Counted from the first letter of the stretch, positions 24,092-36,592 are shown. The stretch: DNA of 64,000 nt from Athripsodes cinereus (GCA_947579605.1 OX388307.1:17027237-17091236), one strand, 5' to 3'. Notes: generated by a model from the letters alone, not told the origin. Numbers and translations are program-made.

Positions 24092-25124
24092 GACTAGATT
24101 GACGGTTCACATGTATAGCATTAATATGAATCATGGACCTAAATAGAGTAATGGACAGACACTTTGGTAAACATTTTGTAGCTGCGCGGGGAGGGGAATG
24201 ACGACCATTTTGTAAGAAATAAATTTTGTTCGGTGCGTCGCATTTGGGCTGCGTTCAGACAGTCACCGAGTGATCAGTCGACGACGCATATTTTGAAAGT
24301 ACCTATACAATGCCAGAACGCATTCATAGTGTTCATGTACTGTATGTTACTATGTTTTCAAAATGTGTTACAAAATAAGAATTATAGTCTCAGAAAATAT
24401 ACTCGATTTCTGCGTAATTGTCATTTATAATTTCTGACGCTGATTCAGTGAATTCGTTTGGATAAATTTAGGATATAAACTTGTAACAAGTATTTGGAAA
24501 GTATACAAGCTCAGAAAGTTAGATAATGGAATAATAAAAAAAAAAGTATAAAGCAATTAGTTATAAATTAATTAAGTAGTTATTACTTTAACTGTTAATT
24601 TTAAAGATACCTATTAAAATAATTTATTCCTTCGTTAGAGACAAAAATATTTTTATCATTTAAAAGAAACACAAAAGTACTTGAATGCTACTATTAAAAG
24701 GCGCCAGTCAAATAATAATAAAAATATTAATTATTTAAATATATTCATAATTTACGTCTTTTACACGTCGGCGAATTTAAGAAATTATAACAAAAAGTAA
24801 ATCCAAAAAAAAAAAAATTTTTAAAAGTTATAAAAGCAATAAAAAAATAAATAAAAAGACGTAAAAAATAATGGCGCCATTACGATAACATTGGGTCATA
24901 AAACGCTCTAAGTTATTCACGATTATCCGGATTACATTCACCACTCACTGCAGCTTCATGGTCGTTCAGGTCAAACGACGCCGAGTAACATTTATGCTCC
25001 CGTGAACCAACCCTTGTATGTTTAGTTGTTTTAAAAATGTTTCAAGTTTTTGCACATCAGTTGAATTTTTCATATCGGTTTTTGTTTTAATATCTAGAAG
25101 AATAGGAATCATCTTATGATTAAC
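24092..25124. other. Non-coding stretch upstream of THAP remnant
   Basis: A moderately GC-rich patch lies at about 24180-24295 and another at 24890-25010; they could be promoter or UTR of the THAP unit. No coding region recognised. Confidence 0.4.
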
Positions 25125-25690
25125 ATGGTGATGTGCGCTATAAATGGTTGTGGTTATAAATCCAATCCAACTTTCGCAGGAAACAGGATTGTCATATTTT
25201 CGGTAAGTTGTTTTGTATTGTAGTTTTTATCTTAATATATTGCGATTTTAAAGTCGTTTATATTATAATTCGTATACTTATAAATGATCATAATAATGTT
25301 ATAAACGTTCTATATAATTATCTGTCCTTATTCTCCTATATCTACACATGTAACTTGTTTTCCATTCTGTCATCTGACAATACAAAGAACCTACAATCTG
25401 ATGTTTGGTTTGTTTACCCGTTAGAATGAAATGTTTCATGCATACAAATCTGATCAGGTTAATGATATTATCGCATGTTTATAAACAAAATCATTTTTTG
25501 TAGTTTTCCAAAGGATCCAGAAAGGAGAAACTGGACATTATCCAATATTTGACACCAAGTAAACGTAGTGTTTTGTGTTCAAAAACATCTCGTTTTTCTG
25601 CGAGGTTGGAGAAAAACGTCATTCTTACGAAATATCCTGAGTTTCCCGCTCATTTGCAAGTTCGTGTGTTTTATATTATTCATTTAGATA
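25125..25690 (+). pseudogene. THAP-domain gene remnant (two exons)
   Basis: Exon 1 (25125-25202) reads MVMCAINGCGYKSNPTF and onward to VIFS, then a GTAAGT donor. It holds the first zinc ligands (C-x4-C) of a THAP finger. The next block, after a TAG acceptor at 25503, reads FPKDPERRNWTLSNI, which contains the conserved Trp, and then in another frame PSKRSVLCSK. A further one-base shift would give C-S-K-H in place of C-S-K-T, the expected C-x2-H ligand. So the domain is recognisable but the frame is broken at two or three points. THAP fingers bind DNA in THAP proteins and P-element transposases; which of these was the source is unknown. Confidence 0.6.
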
Positions 25691-25699
25691 TATCCTTCA

Positions 25700-26218
25700 A
25701 TTGTCATTCATTCTCTCCATATTGTGTGTATATGAAAACAAAGTTTAAAAATAAATACTGAATGATTTAGAAATGACTCCATTTTATTTACTCATCCTAT
25801 TCCCTATTTCATCAAATATATGAAAACATTAAGTTATGTGGCATTGTAATTATTTTAAGAAGTAAATATAATGTTTTCTGATACTGTGTGAATAATTTCC
25901 ATACATTGCCCATACAAATGTTAAATAAAGTATTTCCTACAAAATGGCCACCGTCGATTTCCCTTCCTCACTTTTTGGCTTCGCTGTCATTCATACAAAT
26001 TACTATAAACGTTCCATCCCCTACCTACATACATCCATGATATGAATGAATGAAACCAGGGAACACAAACAAAAGCAAAAGAAATTATTTTAGTCTAATA
26101 AACTGGTAAATAATTATATCAAAATGACCCTCACAAATATGACAGTTAGTTTAATTTAATAAAGATTTTAGATTCGTCGCTTTCCATGGATAACATAAAT
26201 TTTTTTTTCTCTTGATTA
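25700..26218. other. Non-coding stretch before Harbinger element
   Basis: AT-rich, no coding region recognised. It ends in TTA directly before the Harbinger terminus. Confidence 0.5.
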
Positions 26219-26753
26219 GGGCTATTCTGTAAGCTTTCCTCTAATTTTTAGAGTCCTCTAAAAAGTTAAAAATTAGCGACCCTCTAAAAGTTAATTTCAA
26301 AAACCGCATTCTGTAAAAACAATTTTGGAGGATCCTCTAAAATTCATAATTTTAGCGTCCTCTAAAATGAATGTTGTGAACATAGCCGCAAGTACTTCGA
26401 TTTGCACCAAAATAACCTACATTTAACATAACCATATTGATTTTCTATGGCCGAACTGTCAAAATTCACATAAATCTGTCAAAAGTACTTGTCACATAGG
26501 AATTTTTGTGAAGTGTTTTCAAAACAAGGCGTTGGTCATAACATATTTCGACAATAAATAAACACTTAAAATTCTAGCAAGAACTTTTTGTACATCGAAA
26601 AGAGTTTTATATATCGACAACAGCTGTAGATCGCATTCTACCTGAATGTTTTTGTTTATATATTTTCAAGTGTGTTGTGGGTTACACAAAGTTTTTAAAA
26701 TGTATATTACTCATAACATTATTGGAGTCTTGTTGGAACACATCACAATCGAA

Positions 26754-28148
26754 ATGTCGCGCTCTCAAAGGATGACGAAAAGGCAAAAACAAGTTATGAT
26801 AGAATTTGTTGAAAGAAATCCTATAGTTGCTACGGCAAGTTCTGCATCGCCGGGAGAGTTACGCTCATTAGAACAAAAATGGGAAGAGTGTACAACTCTT
26901 CTCAACCAGAATGGGCCTGCAAAGACAGTCAGGCAATGGAAAGACGTAAGTACTATGAAATATAAATATCTGTAATATCATCTATATTTTATATTATTGT
27001 TATTTCTATTCAGATTCTAACATGATTCTAAGTGCAATTTTTCACCAAATAATGGAATATTTTAAGCCTCTGACTGACTAGAGGTACATATTTTTGTCTC
27101 TCAAGATTCATTGTGTACACTTAAATATATTTTGAATAATTCTTTCACTTCACTTCATCAATTTAATAATCTTATCTTAACAAAATGTCGCTTAGAGTGT
27201 TGACAACATATCCTCCCCAACATTAAATGATTCTGTTTATTCCAGTGTTTCAGTGAACTTAAAACAAAAGTTAAGAGGAAAGCCAGGGAATTACAATATT
27301 TGTATGGAGGAACTGGAGGTGGTCCATCCACAGTAAAACCTCTAACCGATTTAGAGGAAAAGTTGCTGGCCGTCATTAACACCACGGTTATCACGGGTTT
27401 GTCAGATGCCATAGAAGCGGGTATTGGACCATTTATGCCAGACGTCCCCCAATTAAATATACCGCAGGTAAATACAAATAAATAAACACTTATTCATCAT
27501 GATAAAAATACATTCATAATTTTGTTGGCTCAGACTCAACATCAGCCATCACACAAAACAATGCAAGAGAGATTTTATAGAATAAATAAATGTAAGAAAA
27601 TGTAATGTTAAATACTGATTCCACACAGAAACAAAGAATGCACCAAACATTTCCTGATTGCCTAAACTCTACCCTTGCTCGATACTAAGATGATAAATCT
27701 CAAATATTAACTAACCTCAATTCATTATCATAGACCATGCAATTTGAAATGTATACATATCAATACCAAAAGTATTAGCATGTTTATCCATGATGGATGT
27801 AATTCAAGAAAATAAATAAAATATTGTTTACAGAGGATTGAGACGACTGGAATGGATGACATAGAGCCGAATCTGCCAATCACATTACCAATGCCTTTAG
27901 AACATCCAACGATCTCACCGGAACAACCAACAACAGTCTCAATGGAGCAGCCAGCAATTCCTATTGAACATCAGCGACGGAGACCAAATAGGAATACAGA
28001 GCTGCTGGCCGACATTATTAAGGAGCACACATTAATGGCCAGGCAGTTGAAAGAGTCCAATGATGGTATTGCTGAAGCCCTAAATAATGTCGCCTCGGCA
28101 CTCAATAATATGAGCAGTGCTATCAATAATTTTGTTTCGAGAACATAA
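26754..28148 (+). CDS. Harbinger accessory Myb/SANT-like DNA-binding protein (3 exons)
   Basis: The proposed exons are 26754-26945, 27246-27467 and 27834-28148, all with GT-AG borders and phase 0, giving 242 residues. Residues 1-85 form a Myb/SANT-like trihelix (TKRQKQVMIEFVERNP, then QKWEECTTLLN, then TVRQWKDCFSELKTKVKRKA) with the expected spaced Trp residues. The middle is Gly/Pro-rich (GGTGGGPSTVKPLTDLEEKL). The C-terminus (LLADIIKEHTLMARQLKESN and following heptads) is predicted to be helical and could mediate oligomerisation. In Harbinger elements the Myb-like protein binds element ends and helps nuclear import and activity of the transposase. All frames are intact. The upstream in-frame ATGs at 26646 and 26700 lie before the domain; the start at MSRSQRMTKRQK is preferred. 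Confidence 0.85.
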
Positions 28149-29040
28149 AACTTTCATTTGTTATTTCTTTATTTAATTCTATATTTTCTTTTTCATGATT
28201 CGTTTGTGTGTAAAATATCATATAATAATAAAAAACGATTGAACTATCATGTAACATTTATTGCTTTATTCTTATCAACTCATGTCTAAATTAACAATGT
28301 TTTTGTTTTTTAAAAATTATTATTTCACTGTTTCATATGTTTATTATACATAAATCTATGTAATAAAAAACACAATTGAACTATCATTATACATTACTTA
28401 TTGTTATATTTTTTTTTATTCATATTACATTATACAATGTCTTTGTTCTGTAAAATTATAATATACTTATTAGTAAACTCAAAATTTCTTAAGACTACAC
28501 TTACACAGATTATTTCTATATTCTCTTTTTCGTGTTTTAAAATATAAATCTTATAGAAAAAAAAACATGATTTAACTTATACATTTTTTTACCATTATAT
28601 TTTTTATCGATAAATCTTTTTAGTGTATTTGCTTTAAAAACTAAATATTTGTAAAGTTACCAATTATATTTTGTACAATTTTATTTTTTATTTTTTTAAA
28701 TATACAATTTACAACAATTATCATTTACTTATAATTATACAGTAAACAAAATTTATTTCAACATCTTCATAATTTATTTGTTTTCTATGTTTCATGTGTG
28801 TTTAACAATATTAATCTAAATAAAATGCACTTTAAAATAGTTTAGCTATGGTATAAACAATTACATTTTTTCAAGTATATTTCTTCATTAATTAATGATT
28901 ATCATGAGATAATGTTTTATGTGTAATTAGGGTATAAATAGCTAAATATGTTCATATAAAATTAAGTAAAATCTAGATACTTAAATATATACTAGAATTA
29001 TACAATATTTTTTTCAGGTATATTAAAATATAAAAATATA
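28149..29040. other. AT-rich spacer between the two Harbinger genes
   Basis: This holds the 3' ends of the two convergent transposon genes. It is extremely AT-rich with many possible AATAAA signals on both strands, and has no coding content. Confidence 0.7.
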
Positions 29041-30250
29041 TTAAAACATGCTTACCAACTCGTTTCTTCTTTGTTGTCCAACATTATAAAAACTATTTAC
29101 CTCTACCCTGCCTTCATCTGCTGCATTATCTGGAAGGTCTTCATGGACTTCTGAAATGGAATCTTCCGGCATGCCAGCATTATAACGGATGGCAACGTTA
29201 TGTAACACTGCACAACTGTATATAATTTGAGCTGCTTTTGCTGGATTGTAGTGCAATGTTCTGTCTTTTATCAGGCAGCGAAATCTTCCTTTTAGAACAC
29301 CATTTACACGTTCTATAACATTCCTAGCCTGTGCATGTCTGTAATTGTACCTACTCTCAGGAGTGTTACGAGATGCTCCTTCAATTGGCACCATCATCCA
29401 GGGTTCCAAAGGGTATCCCGAATCGCCAATCAGGTAAGAGGTTTGCTCATTTGGTGCATTCAAATATTTGTCCATTAGATGTTTTTTGACATTTGACGAC
29501 ATCCAAATTGCTGAATCATGGACGGATCCTGGAAAGCGGGCATTGACATTAAGTATTACCATTTTAGGGTCACATATTATCTGGGTGTTGATAGAGTAGT
29601 AACCCTTTCGATTAAAATATATACCCTTCGGATACACTGGATGATTTGCTGGAGGAGGTACAATTGCAATATGTGTGCAGTCAATTGCACCGATAGCTCC
29701 TGGCATGTTATAGGATGTGTTGAAGAGATCTTCACTTCTTCTTGTCTTTGGGGGAACCGTATCCAAGTTGCTATCATTTTTGCCATGATAGCATTACACA
29801 TACGATGTAAACATCTACTTACAGTTGGCTGACTTAGTCCAAATATGTGTGAGGCCCCCGTATTTAATTGGTAGCTTCCATGCCCAAAAAAGTGCATGGA
29901 TGATAAAATTTGAAGAAAAATTGGAACACCTGTTCGCCTCCGAGGAGAGTCAAAATAGGGTTCCAATTGCTCAATCACATATTTGGCTGCATCTTTATTG
30001 AGCCTGAATGTTTTCAGAAAATAATTGGCTGGTAACTCAAAGGGGTTGCTCACATCCCTTAAATATTGCCTAATTAAATTCAGCTCCCTCCTAAAACAAT
30101 GAAATTTTAATAACAATTGTTGTAACCTTGAGTTGGAAACAAATTGAAATATTATTCATTAATTTGTATTAATCAATACACTTACTGTTTTTCCAATTCC
30201 CTCACTTCATGATTCACAATATTGAATATTAAACTATCAGTAATATTCAT
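29041..30250 (-). pseudogene. Harbinger transposase (HARBI1-like), one frameshift
   Basis: Exon 1 (30250-30186) starts MNITDSLIFNIVNHEVRELE and splices (GTAAGT) to exon 2 from 30090. The N-terminal part carries the helix-turn-helix-like block GASHIFGLSQPTVSRCLHRM. At about 29733-29737 the frame shifts by one base: upstream reads WIRFPQRQEE, downstream reads EDLFNTSYNMPGAIGAIDC. After the shift the DDE nuclease is complete: D in GAIDCTHIAI, D in IGDSGYPLEPW and E in NVIERVNGVLKGRFRC. The last residues end at 29041; a GTAAGC near the end might be a donor to a further tiny exon. Joined length would be about 370 residues, normal for the family. The protein cuts and rejoins the element ends in the nucleus. 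Confidence 0.9.
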
Positions 30251-30928
30251 TTTTATAAATAATAAATAAATAAAATATATCAAATAAATGTAAATTCGCA
30301 ATCAAAACACTTGCGAATCGTTTGAAATGTCAAAAATAGCATCCTCTAAAATTTTAGAGGCACCTAAAGAGGTCCCTCTAAAACTTAACCATTTAGCGGA
30401 TGAATTTAGAGGATTCCTCCATTTTTTAGCGGAAATGTCAGTTACAGAATACGGTCTTATCGTTTAGCGTCCTCTATTATTTTAGAGGACTCTAAAAATT
30501 AGAGGAAAGCTTACAGAATAGCCCTAGATAGAAGTTATTACGAGAGTCTAAATCCACCACCTTTCACGATTCATTCATTTCCGGGCCATCCTAGACGAGA
30601 GTCTAAATCCACCACCTTTTGACTCACGATTTATTCATTTCCGGACCGTCCCAGCTTCACCAGCGACACCTAGCGGCTATGTATAGAACTGGTTTAAGTG
30701 TAAATTATTGTGTATGCCAGCATAGATGTATTATATATATATATACTACATATATAATATTATTTATAATATATAGATATATTATATCTATGTGTGACTG
30801 TCACAGATTGACAGATGACTTAAAATGGATGTGGTTGTCAAAACGAAAATGACGAAATTTGAAAACGTATCATTATAATAATCTGTTGGATCAGTATATC
30901 TGGGGATAGCGCAAACAAAATAGTTACT

Positions 30929-31314
30929 ACTACTATACCATCACGGCATATCCCACAAGTGGGGTAGCCAGTACACCAACTGCATGTAAGAAACATGCAA
31001 GCCGTCCTCTTCGTGCCAATACAAAATCAAGACATTCAGGATGGGTGGCAAACCTCATCGCTGAATTTAAGATGTAAAATTTTTTTTTTAATGCATTGTA
31101 TATGTGTATCGCCGTGTTAGTACCCATATTTATTTTTTAGTTAGTTAGTTAGTTAGTTAGTACCCATAATACAAGATTCATATCTTAGTTTGGGACTAGC
31201 TCGGTCTGTGTGAAAATGTCTTAGTTTTTTCGAACACCTGCCTTTTACAGGATACTCGAAAACTTAAGGAGAAGAGTGGGAGACCAATTCTTTACCGGGT
31301 GCTCCACGGGATAC
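30929..31314 (-). mobile_element. SINE-like retroposon, longest copy, with 15-bp target duplication
   Basis: It is inserted in the left arm of the fold-back element. aacaaaatagttact is found at both 30914-30928 and 31315-31329, an exact 15-bp duplication that also matches the uninterrupted right arm. Read on the minus strand it starts near GTATCCCGTGGAGCACCC, passes GTAAAAGGCAGGTGTTCG, a (AACT)n run, an A-rich linker and the family core, and ends with GGTATAGTAGT. At 386 bp this is the best available reference for the full family. A polymerase III box pair is not clear. Confidence 0.9.
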
Positions 31315-31461
31315 AACAAAATAGTTACTCATCAAAAACTGTTGTTTTTTTTTACTAACTTACTAACATAATGTGAGTTATTGCTAATTTTGTTATAGTA
31401 TCAATATCTCATAAATAATACGCCTTGAGAATCAAAAGTGAGTTATAGTGTCAATCATTTT

Positions 31462-32433
31462 TGTGCGGGACAGGAGCCGACTCAGCTCGCCGCAGGCCAC
31501 AAGTAGACTGTAACTCCGGATGGTAGGAGTCGGGGGTGAGTGGTGGTTTGCTAGTTCGCAACACAGAACCACGTCGATGCCTGTATGTCTCACTTAACTG
31601 CGGAAGGCAGCTATATCCGGGTGCGTCGGTAGTAGGTCGGCCCAGCCGCCGTAACCCGCAACAGCACGTCGGAGACTCCCTTGTTCGTCGACCTGGGGAT
31701 GTTTACTTCCACCGGGCACGACTTCGCCGTAACACCTAGGCGCAGCTAACCTGTGTTCTCGCAAGCACTCACTACCGGGCAATGATCCCAATAGCACAGA
31801 CTATCTAGAGAACACAAGAAGCTACACGGCGGCGTAGTGACGAAGAAGTACTCGGCTCGCGGTAACCACCTCAGTGCCAATTCACTTGGAAGCCCGTCGG
31901 TGCAGAAGAAGGCGTAGGACAGCTGAAGCCAGAAGATCAATCCAAAGTCACGGTTGAGAGCGGTGGTCAGCGATGGTGGTCCAAAATCCAAGTGAGAGCA
32001 GGCAGAGGTAGTCAGGCGATGAAATGAAACAAGCGGTGTCGAGGTTCAATGTAGAGTGATTTTATTTACAAATGCATGTGTTTATTAAGCGGTCGATCCC
32101 CGCCGGCCGCACCCCAGCCGACAATGGCTGGGAGTGGGGCGCGAGCGGTTATCGACCGACGTAAGTAACTCCCCACCCCTGCGCGGCCGCATCACACACA
32201 TGACGGCCGCCACACGGTGAGGAGCTCTCACTATCAACATGATGATACAAACAAATTATGACAACGCACACCGCGCGAGTAGGCATACCGGCATGATAGC
32301 TTTATTGTGCCTACGTCGCGCGGAGCTGTGTCTTACAATATGATATGATATAATTATTTCAGATACAACACATAAAGAAAGTAGATATGAACACATATAT
32401 AATCAACATAGGGAGAGTGATCTGTGCGATACA
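31462..32433. mobile_element. Solo-LTR-like insertion, 972 bp
   Basis: It is inserted in the left arm of the fold-back element. It begins TGTGCGGGACA and ends TGTGCGATACA, so it has TG...CA ends, and is flanked by ATTTT on both sides (31457-31461 and 32434-32438). The intact right arm shows the target had one copy. It is strikingly more GC-rich than the region. No ORF with retroelement homology is present and no second LTR, so it is best read as a solo LTR of a Gypsy-, BEL- or Copia-type element. Orientation is not settled. Confidence 0.75.
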
Positions 32434-33201
32434 ATTTTTAAGAATTGTTATGGTCATGTTTTTAATGACATAAAATTTACTTTGTCTTATAAAATCTATA
32501 TAACAAAATAGCTACTTTGGAGGAGGGTGGCCATATGAACATAAAGTGGGTGACTGGATACAAGAATTAAACACATAATAATATATAGGGAGGCATCTTT
32601 TAAATTTGGCGCCTTGATTTATTTATTAGTTCAGTTCTACACACGGCCGCTAGGTATCGCTGGTGAAACTAAGATGGCCCCGAAATGAATGAATCGTGAA
32701 AGGTGGTGGATTTAGACTCTCGTCATCCTAGTTTCACCAGCGATACTTAGCGGCCGTGTGTAGAACTGAACTAATAACTAAATCAAGGCGCCAAATTTGA
32801 AAGCTGCCTCCCTATATATTATGTGTTTAATTCTTGTATCCAGTCACCCACTTTATGTTCATATTATGGCCACCCTCCTCCAAAGTAGCTATTTTGTTAT
32901 ATAGACTTTATAAGACAAAGTAAATTTTATGTCATTAAAAACATGACCATAACAATTATTCTTAAAAATGATTGACACTATAACTCACTTTTGATTCTCA
33001 AGGCGTATTATTTATGAGATATTGATACTATAACAAAATTCTTAATAACTCACATTATATTAGTAAGTTAGTAAAAAAAAAACAACAGTTTTTGATGAGT
33101 AACTATTTTGTTTGCGCTATCCCCAGATATACTGATCCAACAGATTATAATATATATAGTGATACGTTTTCAAATTTCGTCATTTTCGTTTTATTTATTT
33201 A

Positions 33202-33250
33202 TTCAACCAAACATACGGCTTACGCCATTTACACCACATTTTGACAACCA
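33202..33250 (-). mobile_element. About 50-bp retroposon tail in right arm of fold-back element
   Basis: Comparing the two arms shows an extra block with ATTTATTTATT, then CATACGGCTTACGCC. A related (ATTT)n-AACGGCTTATGCC block is at about 6319-6350. Confidence 0.6.
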
Positions 33251-33284
33251 CATCCATTTTAAGTCATCTGTCAATCTGTGTCAG

Positions 33285-33355
33285 TCAGTTCCGCGCCCTT
33301 GAGATGGATGCTCCATTAAACGGCGCCGAATAAATCATCCAATATAATAATAAAG
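33285..33355 (+). mobile_element. Short retroposon 3' end in right arm of fold-back element
   Basis: GCGCCCTTGAGATGGATG, then ATTAAACGGCGCCGAATAAA and (TAA)n are absent from the left arm at the matching place. AGTCA on both sides may be the target duplication. Related copies are at 21262 and 52571. Confidence 0.7.
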
Positions 33356-33665
33356 TCACACATAGATTTAATATATCTATATATATTATATAATAATATG
33401 TAGTATATATCTATGTTGTCACACAATAATTTACACTTAAACCAGTTCTATATATGGCCGCTAGGTGTCACTGGTGAAGCCGGGACGGTCCGGAAATGAA
33501 TGAATCGTGAGTCAAAAGGTGGTGGATTTAGACTCTCGTGAAGTTATTGGGACCATAGACTGAGTTTTTGACTATTACTATGATTTGAATCATAGAGTAT
33601 AATATTTATTAAAACTCGACTTCAACTATATTAATATTGTACCGTATCGTATCTTATCATGTATT

Positions 33666-34071
33666 CAGTGTTCTCGAACCTACCGATTTTTCGGTATTTA
33701 TACCGAAATGGGCCGCGTCCTACCGAAATACCAAAATGCCCTAGAAATCTACCGATTTTTACCATTTGTCGGCTGGTAAGTATAATCGGTAGATAAGTAC
33801 CGGGTTTTCAGTAAAAGTACCGGATACTTATGGATTCGAGCAAATATTCTTTAAGAAAACCGAGGAGTTTTTGAAATATTTCAAATTCCTATACCATTTT
33901 GAAAATTTGGCGACGGGGGGGGTAGAAATTTTCGTGAAAAGAAAAGTATCCGATATTGACCATCGTCGGTACAAATATCCCATATACTGATTTTGGGTAC
34001 AAAATATACCTTTTATACCGATTTTAGCGGCTAGTTCTACCGATATTGGACAATCTCGTTCGAGAACACTG
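33666..34071. mobile_element. hAT-like MITE of the TACCGGGTA family
   Basis: Termini CAGTGTTCTCGAAC and GTTCGAGAACACTG are perfect inverted repeats. The inside has CTACCGATTTTTCGG repeats and the AAACCGAGGAGTTTTTGAAA / CGACGGGGG segment also seen at 23.5-24.0 kb. An intact 8-bp duplication was not found. It lies about 250 bp before the BTBD10 start codon. Confidence 0.75.
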
Positions 34072-35456
<1,385 letters not shown>

Positions 35457-36479
35457 TGCATCCTACATCCCCTCCTGTACCTCAAATCTTCCTGCTGTCT
35501 TTTCTGGATATTGCCATCCACATCTTGACATTTTGTGTACCACTCTATGGAATACACTCACCACTTGAACATTACACAGCTTACGGTTACATATTTGTTA
35601 ACCCATTCCCACCCAAAAGAAAACTACATGGGGAAATTGTTTTTAATTCATATTGGTTTATAATTTATCTGGAAAAAAATTAAAAAATACTTTATATGGG
35701 TATACACAAGTGTGTATTATGGGCAGATTAAATAAGATATAGCCCAAAGTAAATTCGCTCCACCCAACTCCAGTAACCTCTATTATGGCAAATAACAAAA
35801 CTTAGTGGTATGTCCATGCGCTCTGGATTATAACCATTATTTTTTTTGTTGCATTATATGTACGTCGGATGATATTTGCTTAGTCAGTTGTAAATACGCC
35901 TGTGCAATTGCTCTTCTGAAAGACAAATGATCTGTATATTCATGAGATAGCCCTGTCTATATTTATACCTACAATTTGCAATCAATTGAATATCTAAATC
36001 TTCATCTAAATTCCAGTTAGCATGTTCTGTAGGTAGTTTATGATATCAATATTAGAGTGCTCAAAAGCATTTTTATTTCTGCGTTATGTATTTCAAAACT
36101 TTGTCTGGTGTTTTGATTTGCATACAAAATATTATTTTTCACATCAAATATGAGACATCATTTAAAAAAAATAACATTACAGGTCTACGATCTTTCAATA
36201 TTTCAATGATATAATATGTTTTTCTGTTCTAAATCTGTATGTAACTTTATGTTAGTCTAATTGGTTGGTTTAATTTTTCACCCAACAAGTTGGCTTGATC
36301 TTGTAGTTGTAGCTTTTTTTATAGGCAGAAAGAAGTTCATCATCACTTTCATTCCTCTCCGCATTATCCTGATTTGAATGTTGCAATATTACCCCAACAG
36401 TACTCTTTGTTAATTTTTTCCTCGTCACTTACATACTATGGCTGGATCCAGTAGTATCAAAAGTAATTCATATTCAGAA

Positions 36480-36592
36480 TAGACATTTACTACTATTACG
36501 CCATCACAGCATATCCCACAAGTGGGGTTGCCAGCAGACCAGCTGCATGTAATAAACATGCAGGTCGTTTTCTCTGTGCTTATATTTATAAA
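36480..36592 (-). mobile_element. SINE-like retroposon, copy 7
   Basis: On the plus strand it reads TACTACTATTACGCCATCAC, CCCACAAGTGGGGTTGCC, GCATGTAATAAACATGCAGG and stops after TTCTCTGTGC. It is antisense within the presumed 3' UTR. Confidence 0.75.

Larger units (their letters stand above)
26219..30524. mobile_element. Harbinger DNA transposon, nearly complete
   Basis: The termini GGGCTATTCTGTAAGCTTTC and its complement at 30505-30524 are perfect inverted repeats, which continue imperfectly for more than 40 bp. Both ends carry several direct and inverse copies of CCTCTAAAA, likely subterminal binding sites. The flanks share TA (TTA on the left, TAG on the right), consistent with the 2-3 bp TA-containing targets of this superfamily. 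It has two convergent genes: a Myb/SANT-like accessory gene (+) and a HARBI1-type transposase (-). The transposase has one frameshift, so the element is probably inactive or was mis-sequenced at one base. Confidence 0.93.
30540..33539. mobile_element. 3.0-kb fold-back element with 9-bp target duplication (MULE-like)
   Basis: The ends ACGAGAGTCTAAATCCACC and GGTGGATTTAGACTCTCGT are perfect inverted repeats, flanked by GAAGTTATT at 30531-30539 and 33540-33548. A 9-bp duplication fits Mutator-like elements. Almost the whole element is one imperfect palindrome: the right arm (about 32712-33539) pairs with a left arm (about 30595-32711) split by two later insertions. Extra copies of the terminal motif occur at 30595 and, inverse, near 32670-32711 at the centre, so four terminus-like blocks are present. 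No transposase is encoded. Its right end is 127 bp from the next element and 0.8 kb from the BTBD10 start. Confidence 0.85.

Noticed and set aside
29518..29832. Plus-strand frame over the Harbinger transposase
   Set aside because: Shadow of the transposase on the other strand.
31536..31991. Arg/Gly/Pro-rich frames in the GC-rich insert
   Set aside because: They overlap on both strands, have no domain, and arise from the few stop codons in GC-rich LTR-like DNA.
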